A stretch of DNA of 64,000 nucleotides from the NCBI RefSeq assembly GCF_011762225.1, contig NZ_JAASQI010000002.1, positions 496,001-560,000 on the forward strand. The letters run 5' to 3'. This DNA is from Pseudochelatococcus lubricantis (GTDB taxonomy: Bacteria; Pseudomonadota; Alphaproteobacteria; Rhizobiales; Beijerinckiaceae). Each line of letters starts with the position of its first letter. The first letter of the stretch is position 1. A program made the position numbers and the translations under genes. Below are positions 9,102 through 18,209 of the stretch, piece after piece. The notes beneath the pieces are model-generated. The model searched no databases. It had not been told where the DNA came from and saw only the letters and a list, made by a program, of their open reading frames with translations.

Positions 9102-11045
9102 ATGACTGTCAAGACCGGTATCGTCGAGCATCTTGGAGAAAAGGCGATTCTCGTGCCCGATCTGCTGGCTGGCGCCTTGCAGGCCAATGATCGCGCGAAG
9201 CTGCGCATGACGGTGCTGCAGGAGGCCGTCGCCCACGCGCGCCATCCCGAGGCCGGGGTGCGCAGCCTTTCGGGCGAACTGCGGGCCGCCGGGATGGACG
9301 ATCCCGCGCTTGAGGAGAGCATCAGGGGCGCGCGGCTACTGCCGGAGGACGCGGTACTGGTGCCGGGCGCGGACGACCTGGTTTCCGGCCTGCGGGGGGA
9401 TATCGAGGCGATGATCGCCCCGCTCGATGCGGTGGCCGCGCCGTCGGCGGCGGATTTTTCTGCCCGGTTGCAGCAATTGCGCCTTGAGGAGTTTTCGGGC
9501 GAGACGGTCGGCGATGCGGAGATCGCCACGCTCACCTCCGCGAACCGCGAGGGGCGCGACACGGCGCATCTGCTGGTGATGGACCTGCACAAGGCACTCA
9601 ACAAGCTCTCGACCGAGGTCTCCGTCGAAACGCTCGCCGGCGCCCACGTGCTGCATATCGCGGACGATGACCGGCCGCGCATCCGCGCGTTCATGCGCGG
9701 CGTCGACCGCACGCGCGGGCTTGCCTTCGGCCATCCGGGACTGGGGACGACGGCCGCGCGCAGCGGCGAGCGCCTCGTCATCCAGAACGACATCGGCACC
9801 ACCGACGCACACGTGCTCGTCGTTGCCGTCGAGGCGGGTACGGTGACGATCACCTATACGGACATCCACCTGCGCCGGGCCCAGTTCTTCGTCGGCCTGT
9901 TCGACAGCTGGAAGATGGACTGGGTGCCGCTGGCCGAGCGCAAGGCGCGCGGCCTCGCCGAGGGCGCTGCCTTCTTCCTGGTGACGGGCAGCTATACCTC
10001 GCGCGACGAGAACGATTGCCAGGCGTTTCTGGAATATCTGGGTTCGCGGATCGTGTTCCTGATCGACTGGAACAAGGCGCGCAAGGCGTTGCAGCCGTTC
10101 GTCAGCAAGTCCGAGGCCGTGCGCCTGCTGCGGCAGGCAGCGGCGGAGGATTACGGCCACCGGGGCTTTCTGGAGCTGGGCGGGGCCGAACTGCTGTTCG
10201 ATGCGATCCAGCGCAGCGCCGAAGGGCGCATTCCCTACGGCACGCGGCTCGACGCCGCGCTGGGGGCGACGCAGGCCTATGACCTGCTGGCCAGGGTGAT
10301 GCGCCTTTCCAGCCAGGGGCTTGCCCAGCGCCGTTCCGCACGGCTGCTGCGTGACGAGGTGCGTGCGGAGCTGACGCAATGCGTCGTGTCGGTGGAGCGG
10401 GAGATCCTCGATATCGTGCTGCGCCAGCTCGGGCTTGCGCGCGACCTCGCGAGCATGATCCAGGACGCGCTCTCCGACGGGCGCGGGCTCAACCGGGAGG
10501 CAGCCCAGCGGCTCAGCCAGCGGGCGAAGCACCTGGAGGCGAAGGCGGACGTGCTGACGGTGCGCGCCCGCGAGATGGCGGAGGGGCCGATGGGACGCGG
10601 CCTGCGTTTCCTGCCGATTGTGAACGGTATCGAGGACGCGGTCGACGAGCTTGAGGAGGCGGTTTTCGTGCTCAGCATCGCCCCCGATCACGTGGCGACG
10701 GAGACGATCGCGCGGCCGCTGGGCGAGCTGGCGCGCACGGCGGTGGAATGCTGCTCCGGTCTCGTGCGGGCGGTCGCGGCCGCGTTGCAGGCGCCTGCGG
10801 GCAACCGGCGCGACACGGCGGACACGCTGGAGGGCATCGAGGACGCGGTGCAGGCCGAGAAGCAGGCCGATGCCGCCCAGCGCGCGGCGATCGCGGGCTT
10901 TATCGCTGACATCGACTGCGCGCGCACGCTGACGGTCGGCGTGGAGACGGCGCGCGCCATCGAGACCTCCACGGATCGTATCGCGCATGCCGCGCTCGTC
11001 CTGCGCCATTGCGTGCTCGACGATCTGGCGCCGTGGAAGTCCTGA
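9102..11045 (+). CDS. PhoU-like (DUF47-type C-terminus) large protein
   Basis: A 647-residue protein. The ATG at 9102 is preferred because AGGAGG sits at 9088-9093; an upstream in-frame start at 9000 lacks support. The N-terminal two thirds (about 1-430) form no family I can name with confidence. They include a globular block with DTAHLLVMDLHKALNKL and FFVGLFDSWKMDWVPL. The C-terminal 200 residues are all-helical with repeated charged heptads (AKHLEAKADVLTVRAREM, EKQADAAQRAAIAGF) that resemble PhoU/DUF47 helical bundles. It is followed after 27 bases by the PPDK-like gene, so both proteins are probably made together. A regulatory or phospho-acceptor role is inferred only from this pairing. 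Confidence 0.6.
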   Translation: MTVKTGIVEHLGEKAILVPDLLAGALQANDRAKLRMTVLQEAVAHARHPEAGVRSLSGELRAAGMDDPALEESIRGARLLPEDAVLVPGADDLVSGLRGDIEAMIAPLDAVAAPSAADFSARLQQLRLEEFSGETVGDAEIATLTSANREGRDTAHLLVMDLHKALNKLSTEVSVETLAGAHVLHIADDDRPRIRAFMRGVDRTRGLAFGHPGLGTTAARSGERLVIQNDIGTTDAHVLVVAVEAGTVTITYTDIHLRRAQFFVGLFDSWKMDWVPLAERKARGLAEGAAFFLVTGSYTSRDENDCQAFLEYLGSRIVFLIDWNKARKALQPFVSKSEAVRLLRQAAAEDYGHRGFLELGGAELLFDAIQRSAEGRIPYGTRLDAALGATQAYDLLARVMRLSSQGLAQRRSARLLRDEVRAELTQCVVSVEREILDIVLRQLGLARDLASMIQDALSDGRGLNREAAQRLSQRAKHLEAKADVLTVRAREMAEGPMGRGLRFLPIVNGIEDAVDELEEAVFVLSIAPDHVATETIARPLGELARTAVECCSGLVRAVAAALQAPAGNRRDTADTLEGIEDAVQAEKQADAAQRAAIAGFIADIDCARTLTVGVETARAIETSTDRIAHAALVLRHCVLDDLAPWKS

Positions 11046-11072
11046 ACGGGAAAGTCTGGAGGAGAACCCGCA

Positions 11073-12686
11073 ATGAGCGAGATCGAAGTTCATCCCGTGC
11101 TGATCGGCCGTTCGCTGTCCGGCAAGACCGCGTCCGATGAAACCGGCGTGAGCGCCCGCGACATCGGCTCCAAGGCGGCGCAGTTGCGGCTGATGAGCCG
11201 GCTCGGGCTGCGCGTGCCGCCAGCCTTCGTGCTGCCGACGGCGCTCTGCGGGCCGGTCAACCGGAGTGACGAGGATGCGCTGCGCCAGGTGCGCGACGCG
11301 CTGACGATGGGCATCCGGTTTCTGGAACAGGAGACGGGGCGCGTGTTCGGCGACCCCCGCCAGCCGCTGCTCGTTTCCGTCCGCTCGGGTGCCGAGCGGT
11401 CGATGCCGGGCATGATGGATACCGTGCTGAACGTCGGCCTCAACGAGGCTGCCGTGTACGGCCTGATGCGCCTTTATGGCGATCCGCGTCTTGCGTGGGA
11501 CAGCCTGCGCCGCCTGCAGCAGGGTTACGGCGAAGTCGTGGCAGGGATCGGCGCGGGCGTTTTCGAGGAGCGCCTCGCGGTGCTCGTGGCCGAGGAGGGC
11601 GTGGCCGCCGACGCAGATCTTGACTCGGAATCGCTGGAGCGGCTGGCCCTCGACTACCGCCGGGCGATGCAGGGCATCGGCAAGCCGCTACCCGTCGATC
11701 CGGCCGAGCAGCTTGAGCGCGCGGCGCTTGCCGTCTACCGGTCGTGGGAGGCGCCGAAGGCGCGCGAGTATCGCCGGCTGAACCATTTCGAGGATCTGAC
11801 CGGCACCGCCGTCACCGTGCAGGCCATGGTGTTCGGCAATGCGGGCGGCGCCTCGGGCGCGGGGGTGGCGTTCTCGCGCGACCCGGCCACCGGCGCGCCG
11901 GGCGTTTACGCGGACTTCCTCTTCGACGCGCAGGGCGAGGATGTGGTTTCAGGCCGCCGGCTTCCCGGCGACCTGTCGCTGCTGGAACGCCGGCTGCCTC
12001 ACGTAGCGCGGGAACTCGTGGCGGGCATCGCCCAGCTCGAAGCCGCGCAGAAGGACATGCAGGACGTCGAGTTCACGGTCGAGGAAGGCGTGCTGTATTT
12101 CCTGCAGACACGCGCCGCCAAGCGTACACCGCGCGCGGCGTTGAAGGTCGCCGTCGATCTCGTGGAGGCCAAAACCCTGACGCCGGCCGAGGGCAGGGCG
12201 CTGCTCGCGGGCGTTGATCTCGACAAGATCGTGCTGACGCGCTTCGCCGGGGAAGAGGCGCCGGCCGCGACCGGTATTCCGGCGTCGCCCGGCACCGTCG
12301 CCGGGCGGGCGGCATTCGACTCCGAAACCGCGACGCGGCTTGCGGGCCAGCACGAGCCTGTGATCCTGATCCGGCATGACATCGCCACGGACGACGTCGC
12401 CGGCATCGCCGCCGCGTCCGGCACCCTGACGGCCGCCGGCAACCGCACCGCCCACGCCGCCGTCGTGGCGCGCCAGCTCGGGCGCGCTTGCGTCGTGGGT
12501 TGCCGCGCGCTGGGCTTCGCGAAGAAGGACGGCAGAACGAGCGTGACGATCGGCGATCACACCGTGTCGTCGGGCGACTGGCTCTCCATCGACGGTAGCT
12601 CTGGCGCCGTCTATCTCGGCCGGCGGGAGGTCGTCACGGTGCGGCCGGAGGCGGAACTCGCGATCGTGGCCGGCTGGGGAGCATAA
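11073..12686 (+). CDS. PPDK-like protein with ATP-grasp and phosphohistidine domains but no PEP domain
   Basis: A 537-residue relative of pyruvate phosphate dikinase. Residues about 25-370 match the PPDK nucleotide-binding part: GSKAAQLRLMSRLGLRVPP, SVRSGAERSMPGMMDTVLN and AQGEDVVSGRR. Residues about 395-520 match the swivelling phosphohistidine domain: GIPASPGTVAGRA, then NRTAHAAVVARQLGRACVVG with the predicted phospho-accepting His at 461. The protein stops at SSGAVYLGRREV and lacks the roughly 340-residue PEP/pyruvate TIM barrel of full PPDK (about 870 residues). It could therefore phosphorylate its own histidine from ATP but must pass the phosphate elsewhere. A good ribosome site (GGAGGA) precedes the ATG. 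It ends 14 bases before the convergent UDG gene. Confidence 0.8.
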   Translation: MSEIEVHPVLIGRSLSGKTASDETGVSARDIGSKAAQLRLMSRLGLRVPPAFVLPTALCGPVNRSDEDALRQVRDALTMGIRFLEQETGRVFGDPRQPLLVSVRSGAERSMPGMMDTVLNVGLNEAAVYGLMRLYGDPRLAWDSLRRLQQGYGEVVAGIGAGVFEERLAVLVAEEGVAADADLDSESLERLALDYRRAMQGIGKPLPVDPAEQLERAALAVYRSWEAPKAREYRRLNHFEDLTGTAVTVQAMVFGNAGGASGAGVAFSRDPATGAPGVYADFLFDAQGEDVVSGRRLPGDLSLLERRLPHVARELVAGIAQLEAAQKDMQDVEFTVEEGVLYFLQTRAAKRTPRAALKVAVDLVEAKTLTPAEGRALLAGVDLDKIVLTRFAGEEAPAATGIPASPGTVAGRAAFDSETATRLAGQHEPVILIRHDIATDDVAGIAAASGTLTAAGNRTAHAAVVARQLGRACVVGCRALGFAKKDGRTSVTIGDHTVSSGDWLSIDGSSGAVYLGRREVVTVRPEAELAIVAGWGA

Positions 12687-12700
12687 GCGGGCGGGCGCTA

Positions 12701-13585
12701 TTACGTCCCGGCGGGAGCTTTCGCCCGGGCGGTTTCGGCAAGCGCGTTCCGCAGGGCCTTGAAATCCTGCCAGGCGAGGCGCTTCTGCAATGGCTGGCGC
12801 AGCAGGTAGGCGGGGTGGAGCGTGGCGAGCGCGCGGATCTCCCGCCGGCCGGTGTGATAGGTGAACCAGCGCCCCCGTGTGCGCAGGATGCCATCCCTGA
12901 CGCCAAGCAGCGCCTGCACGGACGGGCCGCCGAGGCACACGAGGATATCGGGGTCGCACAGCTCGATCTGCCGCTCGATGAAGGGGTGGCAGGCCGCTGC
13001 TTCCTGCGGTGTCGGCGTGCGGTTGCCTGGCGGGCGCCATGGCACGATGTTGGCGATGTAGGCGCCCGTCTCGCGGTCGAGGCCGATGGCATGCAGCATC
13101 CGGTCGAGCAACTGGCCGGATCGACCCACAAAGGGCAGGCCCTGGATGTCCTCGTCGCGGCCGGGCGCCTCGCCGACGAACATGACGCGCGCCTGCGGAT
13201 TGCCGTCCGCGAACACCAGATTCTTCGCTGTGGCCTTGAGGCCGCATCCCTCGAACGAGGCGAGGGCCTCACGCAGCTCATCGAGGGTTTGCGCCGCCTG
13301 CGCGCGTTCGCGCGCGGCGCGGGCGGAGTCGTCGGCATTGTCGAAGCTGCGGATGCGGGGCGCTGCCACGGCGGGTTGCGGCTGCGGCTTGCTTTCGGGA
13401 TCGCCTGGCGTCACCTGTGGCGCGTCCCTGTCCGGGAGCGGGGCGGGGCGCGCCTGCAGGCTTTGGGAAAAGCGATCCTGCGGCGCGTCGCCGACAGCGC
13501 AATCCACCCCGGCCTCGACATAGAAATCGAGCAGGGTTTCGAGGGCCGCATCGCGGACGCTGCCGGAAGGAAAGCTGTCGGACAT
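12701..13585 (-). CDS. Uracil-DNA glycosylase, family 4/5-like
   Basis: A 294-residue DNA repair enzyme that removes uracil from DNA. I chose the ATG at 13585 (MSDSFPSGSVRDAALE); a longer frame upstream looks non-coding. The first 110 residues form a low-complexity Pro/Ala-rich linker. The glycosylase domain follows, with GEAPGRDEDIQGLPFVGRSG (active-site loop), PWRPPGNRTPTPQE and the C-terminal HPAYLLRQP loop. Family 4 enzymes usually carry four cysteines for an iron-sulfur cluster. Here one N-terminal Cys (FEGCGLKA) and one later Cys (AACHPF) are seen, while the position usually read as KC before RPPGNR is PW. The cluster may therefore be absent or altered. It is convergent with the dikinase-like gene. 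Confidence 0.85.
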   Translation of the reverse strand: MSDSFPSGSVRDAALETLLDFYVEAGVDCAVGDAPQDRFSQSLQARPAPLPDRDAPQVTPGDPESKPQPQPAVAAPRIRSFDNADDSARAARERAQAAQTLDELREALASFEGCGLKATAKNLVFADGNPQARVMFVGEAPGRDEDIQGLPFVGRSGQLLDRMLHAIGLDRETGAYIANIVPWRPPGNRTPTPQEAAACHPFIERQIELCDPDILVCLGGPSVQALLGVRDGILRTRGRWFTYHTGRREIRALATLHPAYLLRQPLQKRLAWQDFKALRNALAETARAKAPAGT

Positions 13586-13664
13586 GCGTGCAATATAGAA
13601 CAGGCCGGGGCGGATGGAAACGCCCGTTCCGCGCTGCCCGGCCGTCCGCTCCCGAAAGAGGCCT

Positions 13665-14612
13665 TCAGGGGCGCGGCGGAAGGGCCGCGCCCTCCTGTTC
13701 CTGTTGCTGCGCGCGGGCGAGGCGCGCGTTTGCCTGCTCACGGAAAAACAGGAAGATGCCGGCGCCTACGATCACCGCCGCGCCGAGGAGGGTCGTCGCC
13801 TTCGGCATTTCGCCAAAGAAGACATAGCCGAACACCACCGCCCAGACGATCAGCGTGTACTGATAGGGCACGACGACGGAAGCCGGAGCCAGTTTCAGCG
13901 CGCGGTTCACGCACAGAAAGGCGCTCATCGAGACGACGCCGAGCAGGCCGAGCATGAAGAAGTCTGTCATGTCGGGCGTCACCCAGCCGAACGGCGCGGC
14001 GATCAGGCCACAGACGAGGGCCGCCGCGACCTGAACCGTGACGAGCTGCACATCGCCCGTGCCGCGCGACAGCCGGGTCGTCACCATCAGCCCGGAGAAG
14101 GCGACACTGCCCGCAAGCGCGATGAGCGACGGCCACGACAGCGCGACGATCGACGGCCCGAGCGCGATCAGCACGCCGAGGAAGCCCACGAGAACCGCCG
14201 TCCAGCGCGTCGGCCCCACGCGCTCGCCCAGAAACACCGCGGACATGGCCGTCACGTAGATCGGGCCGGCGAGATAGAACGTCATCACGTCCGCCAGCGG
14301 GAGATAGGCCACGGCCCAGTAGAACAGCGCCACATCCGCCGTGCCGCAGAGGGCGCGGATGATCTGCACGCGCGGATGCGGCATGTCGCGGAAGGAGGAA
14401 AGCCCGGCGCGCCAGATGAAGGGCGCGAGGATCGCGAACGCGGCAGCGGAGCGAATCAGCAGGATTTGCCCCACGGAATAAGTGGCGACGAGCCACTTGC
14501 CCATCACATCGTTGATGCCGAAAACGAACAGCCCGAACACCATCAGGCCGATGCCCGCGAGCGTCGTGTTGGCCGCAACCGGAGAAGAGCGGACGAAAGA
14601 AGTGTCAGACAT
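13665..14612 (-). CDS. EamA/DMT-family inner-membrane transporter
   Basis: A 315-residue hydrophobic protein with about ten predicted membrane segments in two EamA repeats: LMVFGLFVFGINDVMGKWLV opens the first, and SLIALAGSVAFSGLMV falls at the start of the second. The tail ANARLARAQQQEQEGAALPP is hydrophilic and cytosolic. Members export or import small metabolites such as amino acids and nucleobases; the substrate cannot be told from sequence. The gene is 80 bases upstream of, and co-oriented with, the uracil-DNA glycosylase gene. The start MSDTSFVRSSPVAANT is the natural one. Confidence 0.85.
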   Translation of the reverse strand: MSDTSFVRSSPVAANTTLAGIGLMVFGLFVFGINDVMGKWLVATYSVGQILLIRSAAAFAILAPFIWRAGLSSFRDMPHPRVQIIRALCGTADVALFYWAVAYLPLADVMTFYLAGPIYVTAMSAVFLGERVGPTRWTAVLVGFLGVLIALGPSIVALSWPSLIALAGSVAFSGLMVTTRLSRGTGDVQLVTVQVAAALVCGLIAAPFGWVTPDMTDFFMLGLLGVVSMSAFLCVNRALKLAPASVVVPYQYTLIVWAVVFGYVFFGEMPKATTLLGAAVIVGAGIFLFFREQANARLARAQQQEQEGAALPPRP

Positions 14613-14716
14613 GATGGGTAAGCCGTAAGCCGCTGAAAAAAGGCGATTAATCAGGACGCCTTGTGCCCGCGGACTATGTCAGATTTGCGGCTGTTTGGAT
14701 AAGATGGAAGAAACGC

Positions 14717-15469
14717 CTAGCTGACCTGCAATAAACGCATTCGGTCGCCATGAAACACGAGGCCGGACAGGATTCCCCAGTTCACCACGCCGCTGTCGAG
14801 GTCGATGCGGTGGCGGTCGCGGAAGTCGACGGTCCGGCGCGGAATGTGCCCGTGAATCACCGCAACCCCTTCCGGATAAGGGCCGGGGCTGTCGATCCAG
14901 GCGCGGCGCGTCCACATCAGCGTGTGCGGATCCTGCCGGTCGAGCGGGAGGGCGGGGTCGATGCCCGCATGCACGAAGACCAGCTGGCCGATGCGGTGCA
15001 TCACCGGCGTCGCCTCCAGCCACCGGGCGAGGTCCTCGCCAAATCTGGCGCGGAACTCCCCCGGCGAGATGCGCCACGGGTCGAGCCCCATCTGGGTGAA
15101 CATGCCTTCGCCGCCCGCGTCCAGCCACGGCCCCAGCGCGGCCGGCGATCCGCCGAGATAGGCAAGCAGCCTGTCCTCATGGTTGCCGCGCAGGGTGATC
15201 GCCGACGCGCCATCGATGCCAGCGCGTGCCCGCACCAGCGCTTCCCGGTTCCGGGGGCCGCGGTCGATCAGGTCGCCGAGATGGATGACGGCGGCGCTGC
15301 GCGGGCCGAGTTCGTCCAGCTCCCGCCGGATGGCGTCGTGCATGGCGGCGAGCAGATGGTCGTGGCCGTGCACGTCCCCGATGGCGGCGACGAATTGCCC
15401 CTCCGGCAAGGTCCTGATCGTGGGCCGCCAGTCGAAGCGAAGCACGCTGGGCCGGGAAAGCATATGCAT
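14717..15469 (-). CDS. PPP-family metallophosphoesterase (serine/threonine phosphatase-like)
   Basis: A 250-residue phosphoesterase with the complete metal-binding signature of the PP1/PP2A-like family: GDVHGHDHLL near residue 32, HLGDLIDRGPRNREAL near 63 and LRGNHEDRLLAYLGG near 94, followed by conserved His residues in VFVHAGIDP and IHGHIPRRTV. Bacterial members dephosphorylate proteins or small phosphorylated molecules such as diadenosine tetraphosphate. The target here is unknown. It stands alone between the EamA gene and the divergent ettA gene. The start could be the third codon (MLSRPS) rather than MHMLSRPS. Confidence 0.85.
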   Translation of the reverse strand: MHMLSRPSVLRFDWRPTIRTLPEGQFVAAIGDVHGHDHLLAAMHDAIRRELDELGPRSAAVIHLGDLIDRGPRNREALVRARAGIDGASAITLRGNHEDRLLAYLGGSPAALGPWLDAGGEGMFTQMGLDPWRISPGEFRARFGEDLARWLEATPVMHRIGQLVFVHAGIDPALPLDRQDPHTLMWTRRAWIDSPGPYPEGVAVIHGHIPRRTVDFRDRHRIDLDSGVVNWGILSGLVFHGDRMRLLQVS

Positions 15470-15715
15470 GAAGAGCCGGATCTGCTGGCATTACTAACGA
15501 GATCAATGTTAACAATAATAGTGGTGATTCCGTCATTCCATGCAAGTCGCAAGCGTACCGATAGCGCAGGAACGGTTTCACAGGCGCCTGAATTGCGCCG
15601 CCGGGCTTGAAGCGCGCGCCTGCGCCTGCTAACCCGTTTCCAGCAAATCTTTTCGGAAGCCTGCCGGCGCGGGCGGGCGACAGCGCGAATCGCGCGTCCA
15701 TCGACAGAGAGACCA
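15470..15715. promoter_or_regulatory. Divergent intergenic region before phosphatase and ettA
   Basis: About 245 bases separating two divergent genes, so promoters for both must lie here. The stretch 15490-15540 is locally AT-rich, which would suit promoter elements, but no clean -35/-10 pair could be assigned on either strand. No other structure was recognised. Confidence 0.3.
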
Positions 15716-17371
15716 ATGGCCTCCTATCAGTACGTTTATCACATGCATGGCTTGTCCAAGGCCTACCCTGGCGGGAAGAAGGTCCTCGACAACGTGCACC
15801 TCTCCTTTTATCCGGGTGCCAAGATCGGCGTGCTCGGCGTCAACGGCGCCGGCAAGTCGACGCTGCTGCGCATCATGGCCGGCACCGACAAGGATTTTTC
15901 CGGCGAGGCCTGGGCGGCGGAAGGCGCGCGCGTCGGCTACCTGCCGCAGGAGCCGCAGCTGGACCCCGCCAAGACGGTGCGCGAGAACGTCATGGAGGGC
16001 GTGGCCGAGAAGCAGGCCATCCTCGACAGGTACAACGAACTCGCCGTGAACTACTCCGACGAGACCGCCGACGAGATGACACGGCTGCAGGACGAAATCG
16101 AGGCGCAGGACCTGTGGGACCTCGACAGCCGCGTCGACCAGGCGATGGACGCTCTGCGCTGTCCGCCCGACGACGCCGATGTCGCGAAGCTCTCGGGCGG
16201 CGAGAAGCGCCGCGTGGCGCTCTGCAAGCTGCTGCTGTGGCAGCCCGAGCTTTTGCTGCTCGACGAGCCGACCAACCATCTCGACGCCGAGACGGTGGCG
16301 TGGCTCGAGGGGCATCTGCGCCAGTATCCGGGCGCGATCCTGATCGTCACCCACGACCGCTACTTCCTCGACAACGTCACAGGCTGGATTCTGGAACTCG
16401 ATCGCGGACGCGGCATTCCCTACGAGGGCAATTACTCGTCGTGGCTGGAGCAGAAGCAGAAGCGCCTGCAGCAGGAGGGCCGCGAGGAAGAGGCGCGCCA
16501 GCGCACGCTGGAGCGCGAGCGGGAGTGGATTTCCGCCTCGCCGCGCGCCCGCCAGGCCAAGAGCAAGGCCCGCATCCAGCGCTATGACGAGCTGGTGCAG
16601 AAGGCCAGCGACAAGGCGCCGACCACCGCGCAGATCATCATCCCGATTGCCGAACGGCTCGGCAACAACGTCATCGAGTTCAACGGGCTGACGAAGGGCT
16701 TCGGCGACCGGTTGCTGATCGACGACCTCAGCTTCAAGCTGCCGCCCGGCGGCATCGTTGGCGTCATCGGGCCCAACGGCGCCGGCAAGACGACGCTGTT
16801 CCGCATGATCACGGGACAGGAGAAGCCGGATTCCGGCACCATCTCCATCGGCGAATCGGTGCAGCTCGGCTATGTCGACCAGTCCCGCGACGCGCTCGAC
16901 GGCAACAAGACCGTCTGGGAAGAGATTTCCGGCGGCAACGACATCATCTACCTCGGCAAACGGGAGATCAACTCGCGCGCCTATTGTTCCGCCTTCAACT
17001 TCAAGGGCGGCGACCAGCAGAAGAAGGTCGGCATGCTCTCGGGCGGCGAGCGCAACCGCGTGCACCTCGCCAAGATGCTGAAGTCCGGCGCCAACGTGCT
17101 GCTGCTCGACGAGCCGACCAACGACCTCGACGTCGATACCCTGCGCGCGCTTGAGGAGGCGCTGGAGGATTATGCCGGCTGCGCCGTTATCATCAGCCAT
17201 GATCGCATGTTCCTCGACCGCATCGCCACCCACATCCTCTCCTTCGAGGGCGACAGCCAGGTGGAGTGGTTCGAGGGTAACTTCCAGGACTACGAGGAAG
17301 ACAAGAAGCGCCGGCTCGGCATCGACTCGACCATTCCGAAGCGCATCCAGTACAAGAAGTTCGGACGTTAA
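15716..17371 (+). CDS. ettA: EttA, energy-dependent translational throttle ABC-F ATPase
   Basis: A 551-residue soluble protein with two ABC ATPase domains and no membrane part. Domain 1 has [12 protein letters not shown] near residue 42, [15 protein letters not shown] near 160 and [13 protein letters not shown] near 183. Domain 2 has [12 protein letters not shown] near 352, [15 protein letters not shown] near 442 and [14 protein letters not shown] near 465. The linker between them is the charged P-site tRNA-interaction motif, and an arm insert lies in domain 1. EttA binds the ribosomal E site and gates the first peptide bond according to ATP/ADP ratio. Length and motifs match the family throughout. 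It is followed after 25 bases by tam. Confidence 0.95.
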   Translation: MASYQYVYHMHGLSKAYPGGKKVLDNVHLSFYPGAKIGVLGVNGAGKSTLLRIMAGTDKDFSGEAWAAEGARVGYLPQEPQLDPAKTVRENVMEGVAEKQAILDRYNELAVNYSDETADEMTRLQDEIEAQDLWDLDSRVDQAMDALRCPPDDADVAKLSGGEKRRVALCKLLLWQPELLLLDEPTNHLDAETVAWLEGHLRQYPGAILIVTHDRYFLDNVTGWILELDRGRGIPYEGNYSSWLEQKQKRLQQEGREEEARQRTLEREREWISASPRARQAKSKARIQRYDELVQKASDKAPTTAQIIIPIAERLGNNVIEFNGLTKGFGDRLLIDDLSFKLPPGGIVGVIGPNGAGKTTLFRMITGQEKPDSGTISIGESVQLGYVDQSRDALDGNKTVWEEISGGNDIIYLGKREINSRAYCSAFNFKGGDQQKKVGMLSGGERNRVHLAKMLKSGANVLLLDEPTNDLDVDTLRALEEALEDYAGCAVIISHDRMFLDRIATHILSFEGDSQVEWFEGNFQDYEEDKKRRLGIDSTIPKRIQYKKFGR

Positions 17372-17396
17372 CCCGCTGCGATAAGGGGACTGTGAC

Positions 17397-18188
17397 ATGA
17401 CGACGTGGGACGCGCGCCAGTATCTGAAGTTTGAAGATCAGCGCACGCGACCCGCGCGTGACCTGCTGGCGCAGGTGCCGCTGGCGTCGCCCGGCCTGGT
17501 GGCGGACCTCGGCTGCGGGCCCGGCAATTCGACGCAGTTGCTGGTCGAGCGCTTTCCGCAGGCCCAGATCATCGGTGTCGACAACGCGCCCGACATGCTC
17601 GCGGCGGCGCGCCAGCGCCTTCCCGACGTGCGCTTCGTCGAAAGCGACATCGGCGCGTCTGTCCAGCAGGTGCAGGCCGGCGGTTGGGCGGGGGAGGGGC
17701 CGTTCGACCTGCTCTTCGCCAACGCCGCCCTACAATGGGTGCCCGACCATGCGGCCCTGCTGCCCGCGCTCGTGGATACGCTGGCGCCGGGTGGCTTGCT
17801 CGCCGTGCAGATGCCCGACAATCTCGACGAGCCTTCGCATCGCCTGATGCGCGAGGTGGCGGGCGCAGGGCCGTGGTCCGCCCGCCTCGCGGGTGTGGAG
17901 CGGCTGAAGCTCGCTTCCGTGGACGCCTATTACGATATGCTTATCCCGCACGTGAGCCGCGTCGATATCTGGCACACCATCTACCAGCATCCGCTCGACA
18001 GCGTTGACGCCATCGTGGAATGGGTGAAGGGCACCGGGCTGCTGCCCTTTCTGGCACCGCTCGACGATGCGGAGCAGTCGCTGTTCCTCTCCGACTACGC
18101 GGAGAAGCTGGCGGAGCACTATCTGCCGCGGGCGGACGACAAGGTGCTGCTTGCCTTCCCGCGGCTGTTCATCGTGGCGCAGAAGTAA
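17397..18188 (+). CDS. tam: Trans-aconitate 2-methyltransferase
   Basis: A 263-residue class I SAM methyltransferase. The opening [19 protein letters not shown] and the SAM site [19 protein letters not shown] (near 38-56) are hallmarks of Tam, as are [14 protein letters not shown] and the C-terminal [10 protein letters not shown]-type ending. Tam methyl-esterifies trans-aconitate, which forms spontaneously from cis-aconitate and inhibits the TCA cycle. The gene follows ettA closely in the same direction and is convergent with the OpgC gene 21 bases downstream. Confidence 0.92.
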   Translation: MTTWDARQYLKFEDQRTRPARDLLAQVPLASPGLVADLGCGPGNSTQLLVERFPQAQIIGVDNAPDMLAAARQRLPDVRFVESDIGASVQQVQAGGWAGEGPFDLLFANAALQWVPDHAALLPALVDTLAPGGLLAVQMPDNLDEPSHRLMREVAGAGPWSARLAGVERLKLASVDAYYDMLIPHVSRVDIWHTIYQHPLDSVDAIVEWVKGTGLLPFLAPLDDAEQSLFLSDYAEKLAEHYLPRADDKVLLAFPRLFIVAQK

Positions 18189-18209
18189 GAGCGGGCGCGC
18201 CTCTCGCCA

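Noticed and set aside
7278-9245. A minus-strand open frame of more than 600 codons opposite the kinase gene
   Set aside because: It is Arg/His-rich, has no recognisable family, and lies antisense to a gene with clear kinase motifs. Long antisense frames are expected in GC-rich DNA.
9336-11093. A long minus-strand open frame opposite the PhoU-like gene
   Set aside because: Composition is typical of an antisense shadow, and the plus strand has a ribosome site and family motifs.
12815-13957. Plus-strand frame of 380 codons opposite the uracil-DNA glycosylase
   Set aside because: The minus strand carries the glycosylase motifs; this frame is low complexity.
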